Assembly: GCF_030435805.1 (NCBI RefSeq)
Contig: NC_081295.1
Span: 157,265,001-157,329,000, forward strand
Length of the DNA: 64,000 bases
Direction of reading: 5' to 3'
DNA from: Mustela lutreola
Taxonomy: Eukaryota; Chordata; Mammalia; Carnivora; Mustelidae
Part shown: one piece after another, positions 1-11,967 of the stretch
Layout: each line of letters opens with the position of its first letter
Numbering within the stretch: position 1 is the first letter of the stretch
The notes under the pieces: generated by a model
What the model saw: only the letters and a program-made list of their open reading frames with translations
What the model was told of the DNA's origin: nothing
Databases searched by the model: none
Translations under genes and position numbers: made by a program

Positions 1-934
1 ATTCATAGACACCACAAACACAGTGTTAGAACTCACCAATAAGTTTAGTAAAGTTATAGAATAGAAACTCAACATACACAAATTTGTTACCTTTCTATAA
101 AATAACAACCAAATTGGGAAAATATTTTTTTCAGCCCATTTGCTATAGCATCAAAAACAACAAAACAAAGGAATAAGCTGAACCAAGATCTATACACTGC
201 AAACTATAAGATTTTGATAAAGGAAATCAAAAGAGAATTAAGATAATCTATATTTATGACTTAAAAGAATTCATATTACTAAATTTCCATGCTACTCAAA
301 ACCATTATAGATTCAAAGAAATCCCTATCAATATTTGATTGACATTTTCACAGAGAAAAAAACAAACCTAAAATCTGTATGAAGCCACAAAAGTCCCCAA
401 TTTCCAAAGCTACCACAACAGAGAAGAACAAAGCAGGTAGCATCTCACTCCCTGATTCAAACTATCTTATAAAGCTCTAGTGATTAAGACAGTATGGTAC
501 TGGCTGAAGAGACAGACACATACAGCAAAGGAACTGAATGAAGATCCCAGACATACACCCAACAACCATAAAGACAACTGATATTTGACAAAGAAGTTGA
601 GATATTTATGGAGAAATACAGTCTCCTTAATGAGTGGTCCTGAGAAAATGGGCTAAGTACATGCAGAGAAATGAAATTGGAGCTTTATATTATATACCTC
701 AGAAAAATTGACTTGAAATGGATTGAGATGCAAATGTTAGACCTGAAGCTGTAAAATTCCTACAAGACAACATAGAGGAAAAGAATCATGACAATGGATA
801 TGTTGACCTTTATCAAATGAGGGTGGTCTAACATTATCCTATCTACAAACTGGTCCCCTCTGTGATCCAAATTCAACTCAGGGCCTGCATGTGACACCAA
901 AAGCATTAGCAACAAAAGCAACATTAATAAATGA
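1..934 (+). mobile_element. Old L1 fragment (ORF2 region), first piece
   Basis: Decayed L1 ORF2 sequence with recognisable reading such as a 'KLLELINKFSKVI' equivalent near the start and '[12 protein letters not shown]'-like target later. It aligns with 31730-32705 in unit C. Younger L1s split the element at 935 and 3502; its other pieces are 3308-3487 and 4346-5395. No open frame remains. It is an ancient mammalian L1, older than the duplication. Confidence 0.75.
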
Positions 935-3307
935 AACTACATCTTATGGTTCTTGGTGCTATAGTAAATGGAATCAATTCTCTAATTTCCCTTTCTCTAT
1001 TTTCATTGTTAGTGTATAAGAAAGCAACTGATTTCTGTACGTTGACTTTGTTTCCTGCCACCCTACTGAATGGCTGTATGAGTTCTAGTAGTTTGGGGAT
1101 GGATAAAGATTCATGCCATCTGCGAAGAGAGAGAGTTTGACTTCTTCATTGCCAATTTGGATACCTTTTATTTCTCTTTGTTGTCTGATTGCTGTTGCTA
1201 GGACTTCTAATACTATGTTGAACAAGAGTGGTGAGAGTGGGCATTCTTGTCGTGTTCCTGATCTCAACGGGAAGGCTGCGAGTTTTTTCTCATTGAGGAT
1301 GATATTTGCTGTGGGTTTTTTATAGATAGATTTTACGAAGTTCACAAATGTTCCCTCTATCCCTATACATTGAAGTGTTTTAATCAGGAACGGATGCTGG
1401 ATTTTGTCAAATGCTTTTTCTGCATCAATTGAGAGGACCACATGGTTCTTCTCTCTTCTTTTATTGATTTGTTCTATCACACTGATTGATTCGTGAATGT
1501 TGAACCATCCTTGTAACCCACGGATGAATCCCACCTGGTCATGGTGGATAATCTTATTAATGGGCTGTTGGATCTGTACTCGAGGAACTACAGAACACTC
1601 ATGAATGAAATTGAAGAAGACACAAAAAGATGGAAGACCATTCCATGCTCTTGGATCAGTAGAATAAACATTGTTAAAATGTCTATACTGCCTAAAGCAA
1701 TCTATACTTTTAATGCCATTGCGATCAAAATTCCACCAGTATTTTTCAAATAGCTGGAGCAAATAATCCTAAAATTTGTATGGAATCAGAAGAGACCCCA
1801 AATCGCTAAGGAAATGTTGAAAAACAAAAATAAAACTGGGGGCATCACGTTACCTGATTTCAAGCTTTACTACAAAGCTGTGATCACCAAGACAGCATGG
1901 TACTGGCATAAAAACAGACACATAGACCAGTGGAACAGAGCAGAGAGCCCAGATATGGACCTTCACCCCTATGGTCAAATAATCTTCGACAAAACAGGAA
2001 CAAACATACAGTGGAAAAAAGACAGTCTCTTCAATAATTGGTGCTGGGACAACTGGGCAACTATATGTAGAAGAATGAAACTCGATCATTCTCTTACATC
2101 GTACACAAAGATAAACTCAAAATGGATTAAAGACCTCAATGTGAGACAGGAATCCATCAGAATCCTAGAGGAGAACATAGGCAGTAACCTCTTCGATATC
2201 AGCCACAGCAACTTCTTTCAAGATATGTCTCCAAAGGCAAAAGAAACAAAAGCAAAAATGTACTTTTCGGACTTCATCAAGATCAAAATCTTCTGCACAG
2301 CAAAGAAAACAGTCAAAAAAACAAAGAGGCAACCCACGGAATGGGAGAAGATATTTGCAAATGACAGTACAGACAAAAGGTTGATATCCAGGATCTATAA
2401 TGAACTCCTCACACTCAACACACACAAAACAGACAATCATATCAAAAAATGGGAAGAAGATATGGACAGACACTTCTCCAATAAAGACATACAAATGGCT
2501 ATCAGACACATGAAAAAATGTTCATCATCACTAGCCATCAGGGAGATTCAAATCAAAACCACTTTGAGATATCACTTTACACCAGTTAGAATGGCCAAAA
2601 TTAGCAAGACAGAAAACAACATGTTTTGGAGAGGATGTGGAGAAAGGGGAACCCTCTTAGACTATTGGTGGGAATGCAAGTTGGTGCAGCCTCTTTGGAG
2701 AACAGTGTGGAGATTCCTCAAGAAATTAAAAATAGAACTTCCCTATGACCCTGCAATTGCACTACTGAGTATTTACCCCAAAGATACAGATGTACTGAAA
2801 AGAAGGGCCATCTGTACCCCAATGTTTATATCAGCAATGGCCACGGTCTCCAAACTGTGGAAAGAACCAAGATGCCCTTCAACGGACGAATGGATAAGGA
2901 AGATGTGGTCCATATACACGATGGAGTATTATGCCTCCATCAGAAAGGATGAATCCCCAACTTTTGTAGCAACATGGACGGGACTGGAAGAGATTATGCT
3001 GAGTGAAATAAGTCAAACAGAGAGACTCAATTATCATATGGTTTCACTTATTTGCGGAGCATAACAAATAACACGGAGGACATGGGGAGATGGAGAGGAG
3101 AAGGGAGTTAAGGGAAATTGGAGGGGGAGGTGAACCATGAGAGAGTGAGAACTCTGAAAAACAACCTGAGGGTTTTGAAGGTATGGGGGGTGGGAGGTTG
3201 GGGGAGCCAGGTGGTGAGTATTGAGGAGGGCACGTATTGCATGGAGCATTGAGTGTGGTGCAAAAACAATGAATTCTGTTAAACTGAAAAGAAATTTTTT
3301 TTAAAAA
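935..3307 (+). mobile_element. L1 with inverted 5' part (twin-priming structure)
   Basis: Two L1 ORF2 pieces lie head to head. On the minus strand, about 1572 down to 935 encodes the reverse-transcriptase region ('[15 protein letters not shown]', '[17 protein letters not shown]', a variant FADG for FADD). On the plus strand, from about 1571, the ORF2 C-terminal part follows ('[15 protein letters not shown]'), then a 416-codon open stretch at 1814-3064 with '[16 protein letters not shown]'-type residues, then a 3' UTR and A-rich end. The inverted part stops near 'TIAPRTIR', and the forward part resumes only a few codons downstream in the family order, as expected of twin-primed L1 integration. 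Unit C lacks the insertion near 32705. Confidence 0.88.
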
Positions 3308-3487
3308 ATGACTGCTTTGGAAAAAAGAAAAGAAAGCAATAAAAGACTTAAAATCAAAAAAAATACAAAAAATAAAAACCTGCTTCACAGCAAAAGGAAA
3401 AATCAAGAAAATAAAAAGTCAGCCTATGAAAAGGGAGAAAATACTTACATATCTTCTACCTGATAAGGGGTCATATCGAAAACATAT
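3308..3487 (+). mobile_element. Old L1 fragment, second piece
   Basis: A-rich remnant continuing the old L1 of 1-934. 'GGGAGAAAATACTTACATATC' followed by 'GATAAGGGGT' aligns with 32770-32830 in unit C. It sits between two younger L1 insertions. Confidence 0.65.
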
Positions 3488-3501
3488 AAGAAACTCACGC
3501 A

Positions 3502-3864
3502 GTGCAATACAAATCAAAACCACAGTCAAATACCAATTCACACCAGTCAGAATGGCCAAAATTAACAAGTCAGGAAATGACAGATGCTGGTGAGGATGTG
3601 GAGAAAGGGGAACCCACCTTCCCTGTTGGTGGGAATGCAAGCTGGTGCAAACACTCTTGAAAACAGCATGGAGGTTCCACAAAAAGTTGAAAATAGAGCT
3701 ACCCTACAACCCAGTAATTGCACTACTGGGTATTTACCCTAAAGATACAAATGTAGGCATCTGAAGTGGCTTGTGCACCTGAATGTTTATAGCAGCAATG
3801 TCCACAATAGCCAAACTATGGAAAGAACCTAGATGTCCATCAACAGACAAATGGATAAAGAAGA

Positions 3865-3926
<62 letters not shown>

Positions 3927-4345
3927 GGAATACTATGCAGCCATCAAAAGCAATGAAATCTTGCCATTTGCAACAATGTGGATGAAACTTGTGGGTATTA
4001 TGCTTTGCGATATAAGTCAATCAGAGAAAGACAGTTATCATATGATCTCCCTGATTTAAGGAAGCTGATAGGCAATGTGGGGGTTTGGGGTTAGGAAAGG
4101 AATAAATGAAACAAGATGAGATTGGGAGGAAGACAAACCATAAGGGACTCTTAATCTCACAGAACAAACTGAGGGTTGCTGGGGATGGGGGAGTACGGAG
4201 AGGATGGTGAAGTTATGGACGTTGGGGAAGGTTTTTGCTATGGTGAGTGCTACAAAGTGTGTAAACCTGGTGATTCACAGACTGTATCACTGGGGCTAAT
4301 AACACATTATATGTTAATTTAAAAAAAATAAAAGTTAAAGGAAAA
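3502..4345 (+). mobile_element. 5'-truncated L1 with TSD, inserted in the old L1
   Basis: This is the 3' end of a younger L1: the tail of ORF2 ('GNDRCW..GEKG', 'MEYYAAIKSNEILPFATMW' in decayed form), a 3' UTR and an A-rich tail at about 4320-4345. It is flanked by AAGAAACTCACGCA (3488-3501) and AAGAAACTCATGCA (4346-4359), a 14-bp TSD with one mismatch. The old L1 resumes directly after the second copy. Unit C has the uninterrupted site near 32830, so the insertion is specific to A. Confidence 0.9.
3868..3924. repeat. (TA)n microsatellite inside the L1
   Basis: About 28 uninterrupted TA units. They lie where the L1 ORF2 sequence normally reads 'TATATACACAATGGAATACTATG', so the run is an expansion of a short TA stretch in the element. 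Confidence 0.97.
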
Positions 4346-5395
4346 AAGAAACTCATGCAATTTAGTGGAATAAAAACCAACAATTGCACTTTTTTTAAAG
4401 GACAGAGGAACTGAATTGACATTTTTCCAAAGAAGACATACAACTGGCCAATACCTACATGGAAGGTATTCAACATCACTATTCCTCCAGAAGATGCAAA
4501 CCACAACCACAGATATCACTCACACCTATTAAAATGGCTATTGTCAAAAAGACAAAAGATAACAAGAGTCAGTGAGGGAAAACTCACGTGCAATTGATGG
4601 GAATGTAAACTGATACAGCCTCCATTGATAGCAGTAAGGAGGTTCCTCAAAAAAATAACAACGGAACTGCTATTGTATCCAGTATCCAGTAACTAGCTTC
4701 TAAGTAACTAGCTTCTAGGTACCCATCCAAAGGAAATGAAATCAGGATATCACAGAGATGCATGCCCTCCCATATTCACAGCAGCACTATTCACAATAGC
4801 CAAATGTGGAGACGACCTAAGTGTCCACACAGATGAACGGAGAAAGAGGATGTGGCCTAAGTATCTAAAGCAATATTATTCAGCCAGAAGGAAAGAAATC
4901 CTGCCATTTGTGACAGCATGGATGGACCTTGAGGGCATTAGTAGTAGGTGAAACAAGTCAGAAGAGCAAGACAAACACTCTGTGATCCCACACAACTGTG
5001 GGACCCAGAAAAGCTCAACCTGTAGGTACAGAGAGTAGAAATGTGGTAACCAGGGGCAAGGGGAGGAGAAGTGGGAGATGTTGGGCAAAGGGAACCGACT
5101 ACCAGTTATCACATGAGAGTCCTGAGGAGCTAATGCACCACATGTTTCGTGGTGCACAGAGTTACTATGATTGTATTACAGACTTGAAAGTGGCTGAGAG
5201 TAGATCTCAATCGTTCTCACCACAAAGAGGAAAGGGTAATTACGTGATGAGATGGAGCTTTAACTAACCCTAGGGTGGTAACAGTTTTGTTATATGTAGA
5301 TATTCACATTTTCTACTCCTAAAATTTGCTCAATGCTACATGTCAGTTCTATCTTAGTATATCTGGGGGGGAAATAAATAAATACAAGAGATATC
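4346..5395 (+). mobile_element. Old L1, 3' piece including 3' UTR
   Basis: End of the ancient L1: decayed ORF2 C-terminus ('ILPFVTAWMDLEG'), then a 3' UTR with 'TGTGGTAACCAGGGGCAAGG', ending near 'AAATAAATAAATACAAG'. The open frames in it (for example 4998-5267) are UTR, not genes. It matches 32840-33845 in unit C. From about 4955 the two copies are almost identical, far closer than the flanks (see findings). Confidence 0.8.
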
Positions 5396-5477
5396 ATTCA
5401 ATTATTTCATCCCATTTCTTATTCCTCTCCTAAGGTCAGATTTTTCCTGCTATTTCATACAAAAATCTCCTTATGGG

Positions 5478-5612
5478 GGCTCCTGGGTGGCACATTGTTT
5501 GAGAGTCAGACTCCTGCTTTGGGCTCAGGTTGTGAGATCAAGCCCCAAGTCAGGCTCCACACTCAGGGCAAACTCTGCTTAAGTTTCTCTCTCACTCTCT
5601 GCCCCTCCCTGC
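5478..5612 (+). mobile_element. CAN-SINE, older copy
   Basis: The head 'GGGGCTCCTGGGTGGC', internal 'GGGCTCAGGTTGTGAGATCAAG' and a pyrimidine-rich right part mark a tRNA-Lys-derived carnivore SINE. It is present at the same place in unit C (33926-34075), so it pre-dates the duplication. The A copy lacks about 14 bp that C retains. Confidence 0.85.
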
Positions 5613-5806
5613 CACTGGGTGGCTCAGTCAGTTAAACATCTGCCTTCCACTCACTCAGGTCATAATCTCAAGGTCCGGCATTGGAGCCCCACATTGTGCT
5701 CCCTGCCCAATGGAAAGTCTGCTTCTCCCTCTCCCTCTGCTGCTCCCCTCCCCATTCATGCGCACTCTCTCTCTCTCTAAATAAATAAATAAAATCTTAA
5801 AAAATA
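5613..5806 (+). mobile_element. CAN-SINE, older copy, directly after another
   Basis: Starts 'ACTGGGTGGCTCAGTCAGTT', with a CT-rich part and an 'AAATAAATAAATAAAATCTT' tail. The counterpart in unit C is 34076-34272. It pre-dates the duplication. Confidence 0.88.
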
Positions 5807-6731
5807 AGAGTAACTTCTTTAAGAAATCTTTCCACAAAGTTATTAAATTAGATTTTCTAGAACTATCCAATGTAAAAACACAGCCCACTGTTTCTGATCA
5901 AAATTTAAATCCAGAGAGTGAAAGAATGGCATTTCTAAACTTATTAACTTATGTGTATCTTTTATGACAACAAAAAGAGCATACTTTGTCCTATTCAGCT
6001 CTTTACTGGTGTGGATTTTATCAACAGCACATGTCCCCACCACCTCCTGGTAAGTGGTTATTTTCTTTGCAATGTTACCTGCAGGAATAAACTGTTACCA
6101 CACATGCTTGGGTATATTTGTACACATTTCAGAACACATTGGAAATACATCATTTATAATCCTGTCACTTCAATGGAGTACAAGCTAAAGAAAACAGTTT
6201 CTTCTACTATTCAACTTCACAAGAGTTAAGAGATTGACCTACAAGAGATTATAAGTGGAATACATTTATTTGTGCAAGTGCATATCCGTGTGTGTGTGTG
6301 TGTGTGTGTGTGATAATGTACTAATATATATGCTACATCAATCTAAATGCAAGCCACAATGTAACCTGTCATGGAGGCATTTGAGAAGAAAATTTATTTG
6401 GGAAGTACAGGATGGTTTTTCCAAGAAAGACAATGAATCAGAGAGAGGGTGGTTTCATGCTAAAACACACATTGTAGCCAAGATACTTCCTTTAAAGACA
6501 AAAAACAGAGTTCTCATTTCCAAATATTAATAAAGAAGTTTTCCCAAAAGAATCTTGCAAAACTATTTCAATATTCCCAAATGGTTGAAATGAGGACATA
6601 AAAATACCTGGAAGGCACTGTTTATGACCTGCTACAAGGGGAGCTCCTGGAAAGGCTTTGACAATTGATCATGACATCATATTGACCATGAGGATCCCAA
6701 ATAATCCAACCATTAAAAATGTCCAGGATGA
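5807..6731. other. Unit-A non-coding sequence
   Basis: Shared with unit C (34273-35165) at roughly 90% identity by eye, apart from small indels. No coding signal or recognised repeat beyond the TG run. Confidence 0.6.
6289..6312. repeat. (TG)n microsatellite
   Basis: Twelve TG units. The matching run in unit C near 34728 is shorter. Confidence 0.95.
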
Positions 6732-6910
6732 GGGATGCCTGGGTGGCTCAGCCATTAAGCGTCTGCCTTCAGCTCAGGTCATAATCCTGGGGACCTGGGA
6801 TCAAGTCCATCAGCAGGCTCCTTGCTCAGCAGCTTCCCTCTGCGGCTTCTGCTGTGCTCTCTCTCCCTCTCTCTCTCTCTCTGACACAAATAAATAAAAT
6901 CCTTAAAAAC
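6732..6910 (+). mobile_element. CAN-SINE specific to unit A
   Basis: Head 'GGGATGCCTGGGTGGCTCAG', a CT-run, and tail 'AAATAAATAAAATCC'. The TSD is AAAAATGTCCAGGATGA (6715-6731) and AAAAATGTGCAGGATGA (6911-6927). Unit C has the empty site at about 35163 ('AGAAATGTCCAGGATGC'). Confidence 0.95.
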
Positions 6911-7169
6911 AAAAATGTGCAGGATGATCACTGAGACAAAAGACACAGGTCAAGAACTGAACACCAAACATCATTCACAAAAGAACTTAAAACTATTCTC
7001 AGAAATCTTACCTTATCAGAAGAAAAGGCTTTCCTTTTTTTTTTTTTTATTTTATTTTTTCAGTGTTCCAACAGTCATTGCCTATACACCATATGGGATG
7101 CTCAGTTTAGAATGGTTAAAATAAATCCACTCAACAGTATAAAACAATGGAATTAAGTTTTTAGAAAGC

Positions 7170-7690
7170 ATCAAGGGTATGGCAAGTGCAGAGACCCAGG
7201 GCAGATTCCAAAATGGGCCTCAAGGTCATACTGACTGTCTTGAATGGAAACAGCAGGTGCAAGGACACCACACTGTCCTCTGTCCTCCTGAATGCAGGAA
7301 ACAATTCTCCCCACAAAAGGCACCTGAACAGGATGAAGAAGTAAAAGACATCCTAAATCCACATAGGGACCTTGCAGTTGAGAAAGCTTAGACACAAACC
7401 TTGCTACTTTTTTAGGAATTGGGACATCAGCCCAAATTCTGATTACAATTCCTTCCTAACTAAAGCTCCCAAGCATGTATTTCCTTTATCCTGTCAATTC
7501 CGCATACATTTCTTGTCTCTGTTAAAAGGTATAAAAACTGCCTGCCTTGGTCATTTCTTGGGGTCTCAATTTCATCATTGAGCTTCCATGTTCAAGTAAT
7601 AAGACTTCAGAGTTTTTCTCCTGTTAACTCTGCTCTTATCAATTTTATTCCAAAACAAGTGGAAGAACCCTGGGAGGAAGAAGGAACTGT
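7170..7690 (+). mobile_element. Possible fossil solo LTR, family not assigned
   Basis: The stretch has an LTR-like plan: 'GGTATAAAAACTG' near 7530 could be a TATA region, and 'AAGTAATAAGACTTC' near 7595 a polyadenylation region before a T-rich end. It lies in the part of unit A that is missing from unit C. I cannot name the family and see no internal viral genes. It could be unrelated sequence. Confidence 0.3.
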
Positions 7691-8140
7691 CTCCCTCCAC
7701 AGAGCAAGGGTCCAGTCCCTAGACCATCTCAGGGACCCCATCCTCTGACCCCTCTGAGCAGCACTCGTTTCTGCACACTGACACAGAGCTCACCTTCCCA
7801 GCAAACCACATTCCCATGCACAGTGGTTCCAGAGTCTGCAAGACCAGGTCTGAAATACGCTGCAATACCACAGCCAGGAAAGAACTTCTCACCTGTATTA
7901 CAAGACAAGCACCTGAAAAGAAGCCACCTGCGAAGGAAAGGGCTCACAGGGACCTATAACCTGTTCCTCCCTCCTCACTGAGCCTGGACAGAGCAGAACT
8001 CTGGCAAATAGTAACTGAAATGCACAGACTCTGAGTGATATGAAGGTCTGACAGGGGTGGCTGTGCTGTGATTTCTGACCTAGTAGTGATTGCATTACGC
8101 AGAGGGTCTGTTTAGAACCTCCACTCTACACACTGCAGAT
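7691..8140. other. Unit-A-only sequence, nothing recognised
   Basis: Moderately GC-rich non-coding sequence. Short open frames here show no family match. No counterpart in B or C. Confidence 0.5.
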
Positions 8141-10401
8141 ATGCTACCAAATGACAGTCCTAAAGCCAGGACAGGGCGATGAAGGTGGGGACACATAATG
8201 TGTGAATCCCCCCAGGCCTTCTCTGTGCTGACTAATACCACAGTAGATCTGGCTCACATTTGAGAAGAAAAATGCTTTCCGTCACAGTGAAGGGGTCTTC
8301 CAGGCGTGTCTGATGGCTCTGGGGCCTCCTGCACGCACTCCTGCTATTTGGTATCCTTCGCTACCTGGTAATGAATCACTTGAGGTTAAAAATTGTTTCA
8401 CGTGAGTCTGACCGGCATTCTGGGTCTCTGCCATCACTACCTGAGCCAATGGTGTGCGCCCTGTGCTCCTCAGGAGGCAGAAGAGCTGGAAGAATCCATG
8501 ACTTGCTCTGGAGCATCATGATCCTCCTGACCTCCAGGGGCTAAACACAGATGGAATAATTTAGCTAAGCTTTGGGTACACGTGCACAGCCATGACACAC
8601 TTACTGGTGAACACGCAGAAGGAAATGGTCCAAATCATACTGGTCACAATTTACACAACTCTGGAGTCTATTACAGACAAGGCATGGACACCATGGGGAG
8701 CAGATTCAGAACATTAGAAAAATGTCACAGAACAATCCTGAACTTGTGTTTGGTCTCTTAACTGATTTCTTTCTTATTTTGTCATAGATCCCAGAGGTCT
8801 TTGTTCTCTATAACTTATTTCCATGAGTTGTAAACATCCAAATGCCACTCACACATTCACTTAAAGGAAATAAATATTTTGCCCCAGGTTCTATGTGTCC
8901 TTAAGAGCAGAGAAGGAGTTGTTCACTCACTACAATAGGCTCTGTAACATCATGAGTCCTTGAGGGTTTTTCACCAAAGACAGTTCACTTGAGGGACTTG
9001 AAAGTGACCATTTGGATATAACTGTCAGGATGTGGCTAACATAAGGGAAAGCAGGAAGTTTGTCACCATCAGGATAAACAGTGGACAGAACTGTTTTCCT
9101 ACTGGCATACAGGAAGCATCACTATGGAGTCAAGATACATCCCAGGTGTTTATTTCAAGTAAGAATACTGTGATGCTCGTATTGATACAGAGAAAACCTG
9201 ACCGTGTGCATTACCTCCCCTGGCTGCCATTTCCAGCCTCCACATGCTGTCTCTGCAGCAAGATCACTTGGCACGAGCATGGCCAGCTCAGGGTTCAAGG
9301 CCCTGGGGAGGCCAGGATAGGGACAGGATAGTTGTCAGGATAGGGAACAGGAGAGTTGTTATGTGCATGTGTCCACCCCAAGACATAAACACATCTACCT
9401 GCACTCAGCTGTGTGCAGAATTCGGAACGATGTGACAGTTATTTCATAATGAGATGGCTATCTATAAAGCTTAGACACACAGAGACCTTTCATAGTTCAC
9501 ATACATTTTATTTCTTTCTTTAAGTTTTCTCCTGATAAAAATGAGTAGGCTCCACAGAACATGGGATTTCCCGGGAAACAGAGGTCATTTCTCTTACTTT
9601 CATGTGTCCCTGCATTCAAATTGCCTGGGGCCTTGGGCAGATGTGAGATACAAAGCATAGATCAGTTGATGCCTGGATCAAAAAATTTACAAAATGGTAC
9701 GAAGAGAAGATCTAAATGTTCCCCCTTTGAAATTTTGCTGCATTATTATAGATAGAACATATAGAATATTGACTAGGAACTGAGTTATGTACTTTCAGAT
9801 ACAATAATGTCCTAAAAGTCCTTCTGAATGCACGGGGTGACTCCCAGGCCACGTAGCTGGCTTGCAGACCACACACAGGCGCTCCTCTGCCTGCAGCACA
9901 ACGTGACACGTAAGCACTGTCTGGGGCTCGGCAGCTGCTGTATCGGCAGCAGTACACCAGGCCCTGCCCCTGTGTGACAGGAACGCCTCACACAGGCTGC
10001 ATAGAACCACTGTCACACTGCTCACATCACACCTGGACTGATATCTGAATGGCTGTATCAGAAGTGATGTTACCAAATTTCTCGTTCATCTAAAAGTATG
10101 CTGTTCCCACAGATGCCCACCTAATTCTGTGAAAAGGCAATGATACAGTCAACCTATGGACCTGGTAATCCGGCCATGATCCATATACAAGAATAAGTGA
10201 CCCTCCTCCAGAAGCTGCTACAAAATGCTAAAGTGTTAACATTTCTTACAGCACGTTAGTGGTTCCTATTCTTATTTTGCCTATGCCTTTCATATCATGT
10301 GCATAAATGTCTTTTTGCACTTAGAAATGGAATAGGATTCCCAAATGGAAGTGAAATATGAAAACCTGTGGAGCTCTCTAAAATACGAACCCACCTCGGG
10401 C
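8141..10401. other. Left flank shared by all three OR units
   Basis: Homologous to 19139-22400 in B and about 35405-37370 in C. It lies downstream of the minus-strand OR. No gene seen. A 'TTTATT' near 9510 could act as a minus-strand AATAAA signal, but it is 1.3 kb past the stop. Confidence 0.6.
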
Positions 10402-10585
10402 AGCCAGGTGGGTGCACGTGGTGAGTGCCCGACACGTGATTCCAGCTCAGGTTGTGATCTCAGCATTGTGGGACCAATCCCAGCATCAGGCTCAGCACTC
10501 AGGGTACAGTTTGCTTGAGATTCTTTCTCCTCTCCCTATACCCCTGCTGCTCATGTGCTCTCTTTCTCAAATTAAATAATAAATC
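10402..10585 (+). mobile_element. Divergent CAN-SINE
   Basis: 'CCAGCTCAGGTTGTGATCTC', 'CATCAGGCTCAGCACTCAGGG' and a CT-rich end with 'AAATTAAATAATAAATCC' identify a decayed CAN-SINE close to the 3' side of OR copy A. The equivalent sites in B and C lack it. Confidence 0.75.
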
Positions 10586-10794
10586 CATATATAGATGCAA
10601 ATGATCTAGGAACAAAAATCAGCCTCTCTGGAAGTTCTGTGGATCCATGAACTTGGATTTGAGCACTCATTTGCTCCAAAGAATGAGGTAAGTAAATTCC
10701 CTTAAGACTTATCACGGGAAATTTGAGATGATCCACGTAGGTCACAAACATCTTAATCACTCTGGCATTCCATCAAAGGGTCTTCCCTGCCCAG

Positions 10795-11733
10795 TCATCT
10801 GGAGTCCTGGCCCCTGCAAAGTACCTTTTTCATTGCTCCTGTCACATCCTTGTTCCTCAGTGTATATATGACGGGGTTGACCGTGGGGGTGACGATGGCA
10901 TAGAACAGAGAAACAAACTTGACCTGATCCTGGGAGTAGTTGTTGCTGGGCTGGAGGTAAGCATAGATGGCCGTGCCATAGAACAGGGAGACCACTGTGA
11001 TGTGGGACCCACATGTGCCAAACGCTTTCCTCTGCCCTGCAGATGACTTTATTCTTAAGATCGCCCTGACGATCTGACCATAGGAGAAGATGATTAATGC
11101 CACAGGTACAATGAGAATGATCACACTGGCAAAGAATAGCTCAGACTCATTCACAGTGGTGTCTACACAGGCAAGCTTGAGCAGTGCAGGAATCTCACAA
11201 AGGAAATGGTCTATTTTATTTCTCCCACAAAGTGGCAAAAGGAAGATGAGCACTGTCTGCAACAGGGAGTTGCCAAAACCAATGAACCATGACGCAGAAG
11301 CCATGAGGGCACAGAGACGGGGGTGCATGATCACGGTGTACTGCAGGGGCTTGCAGATGGCTGCATAGCGGTCAAAAGCCATGACCCCTAACAGAATGCA
11401 TTCCGTGCATCCCAGCCCTAAGAAGACAAACAGTTGAACTACACAGCCACCAAACGAGATGGACTTGTCTGCTGTCCTGAGATAAACCAGGAGCTGCGGG
11501 ACACTGCTGGTCGTGTAACACAGGTCCAGGAAGCTTAGGTTGGAGAGGAAAAAGTACATGGGAGTATGTAGATGTGGGTCGAGGTAGGACAAGGCAATGA
11601 TGGTGGTGTTTCCCAGCAGAGTGAACAGGTAGAAGATCAGGAGAACCACAAAGAGGACTAGCTCCAGTTGAGGCCGGTCAGAGAACCCCAGCAGGATAAA
11701 CCCTGTGAAAGAGCTGCCATTCTTCTGTTCCAT
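10795..11733 (-). CDS. Olfactory receptor, family 2 (OR2W/2B/2G-like), copy A
   Basis: Odorant-sensing class A GPCR; such receptors act in olfactory neuron cilia through Golf and cAMP (family knowledge). Intact, 312 residues, normal length. Visible marks: N-glycosylation site NGS at 5-7, GN in TM1 (41-42), [13 protein letters not shown] (58-70), ECL1 Cys97, FDRYAAIC (120-127, Phe and Ala where most ORs have Tyr and Val), ECL2 cysteines 169/179/189, SY in TM5 (217-218), KAFGTCGSH (236-244) and NPVIYTLRN (286-294). The ATG is the only start in the usual place. The CDS has no intron, as is typical; a 5' UTR exon probably lies upstream, and a splice acceptor is possible in the T-rich sequence within 70 bp of the ATG. 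It differs from B at 33 and from C at 29 residues by direct comparison. The subfamily is uncertain. Confidence 0.96.
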   Translation of the reverse strand: MEQKNGSSFTGFILLGFSDRPQLELVLFVVLLIFYLFTLLGNTTIIALSYLDPHLHTPMYFFLSNLSFLDLCYTTSSVPQLLVYLRTADKSISFGGCVVQLFVFLGLGCTECILLGVMAFDRYAAICKPLQYTVIMHPRLCALMASASWFIGFGNSLLQTVLIFLLPLCGRNKIDHFLCEIPALLKLACVDTTVNESELFFASVIILIVPVALIIFSYGQIVRAILRIKSSAGQRKAFGTCGSHITVVSLFYGTAIYAYLQPSNNYSQDQVKFVSLFYAIVTPTVNPVIYTLRNKDVTGAMKKVLCRGQDSR

Positions 11734-11967
11734 CCTCTGCTAGCACATGTTTCCTCTCAGGACCCAGTGTTTAGCAACTTTTAAAAGAAACCTTTAAAAA
11801 AAAAAAAAGTTGGTGCTGGTGAAGATGGATCTCTCATGTTATAAGACATGGCCATGGCATACTAAAATTATTTTAATAAATGATTGAAATTGACATAATT
11901 TATACCAGTTTAGTTCCACATTATCACAAAAAGTAAATCTTTAATAAGTAATATAAGAAAAATGAAA
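11734..11967. other. OR copy A upstream region
   Basis: Sequence 5' of the minus-strand OR, conserved with 23579-23800 and 38527-38915. On the minus strand it carries a long T tract (11792-11804 as A on plus) and 'TTTCTTTTAAAAG'. It is a plausible intron end before the coding exon, but no acceptor is certain. Confidence 0.4.

Noticed and set aside
4998-5267. 89-codon open frame, identical in unit C at 33447-33716
   Set aside because: It lies in the L1 3' UTR. Identity reflects the near-identical tract, not coding constraint.
11090-11368. Open frames antisense to the ORs (also 22935-23213 and 37883-38161)
   Set aside because: Shadows of the OR coding sequence; the strand and frame with the GPCR motifs is the real one.
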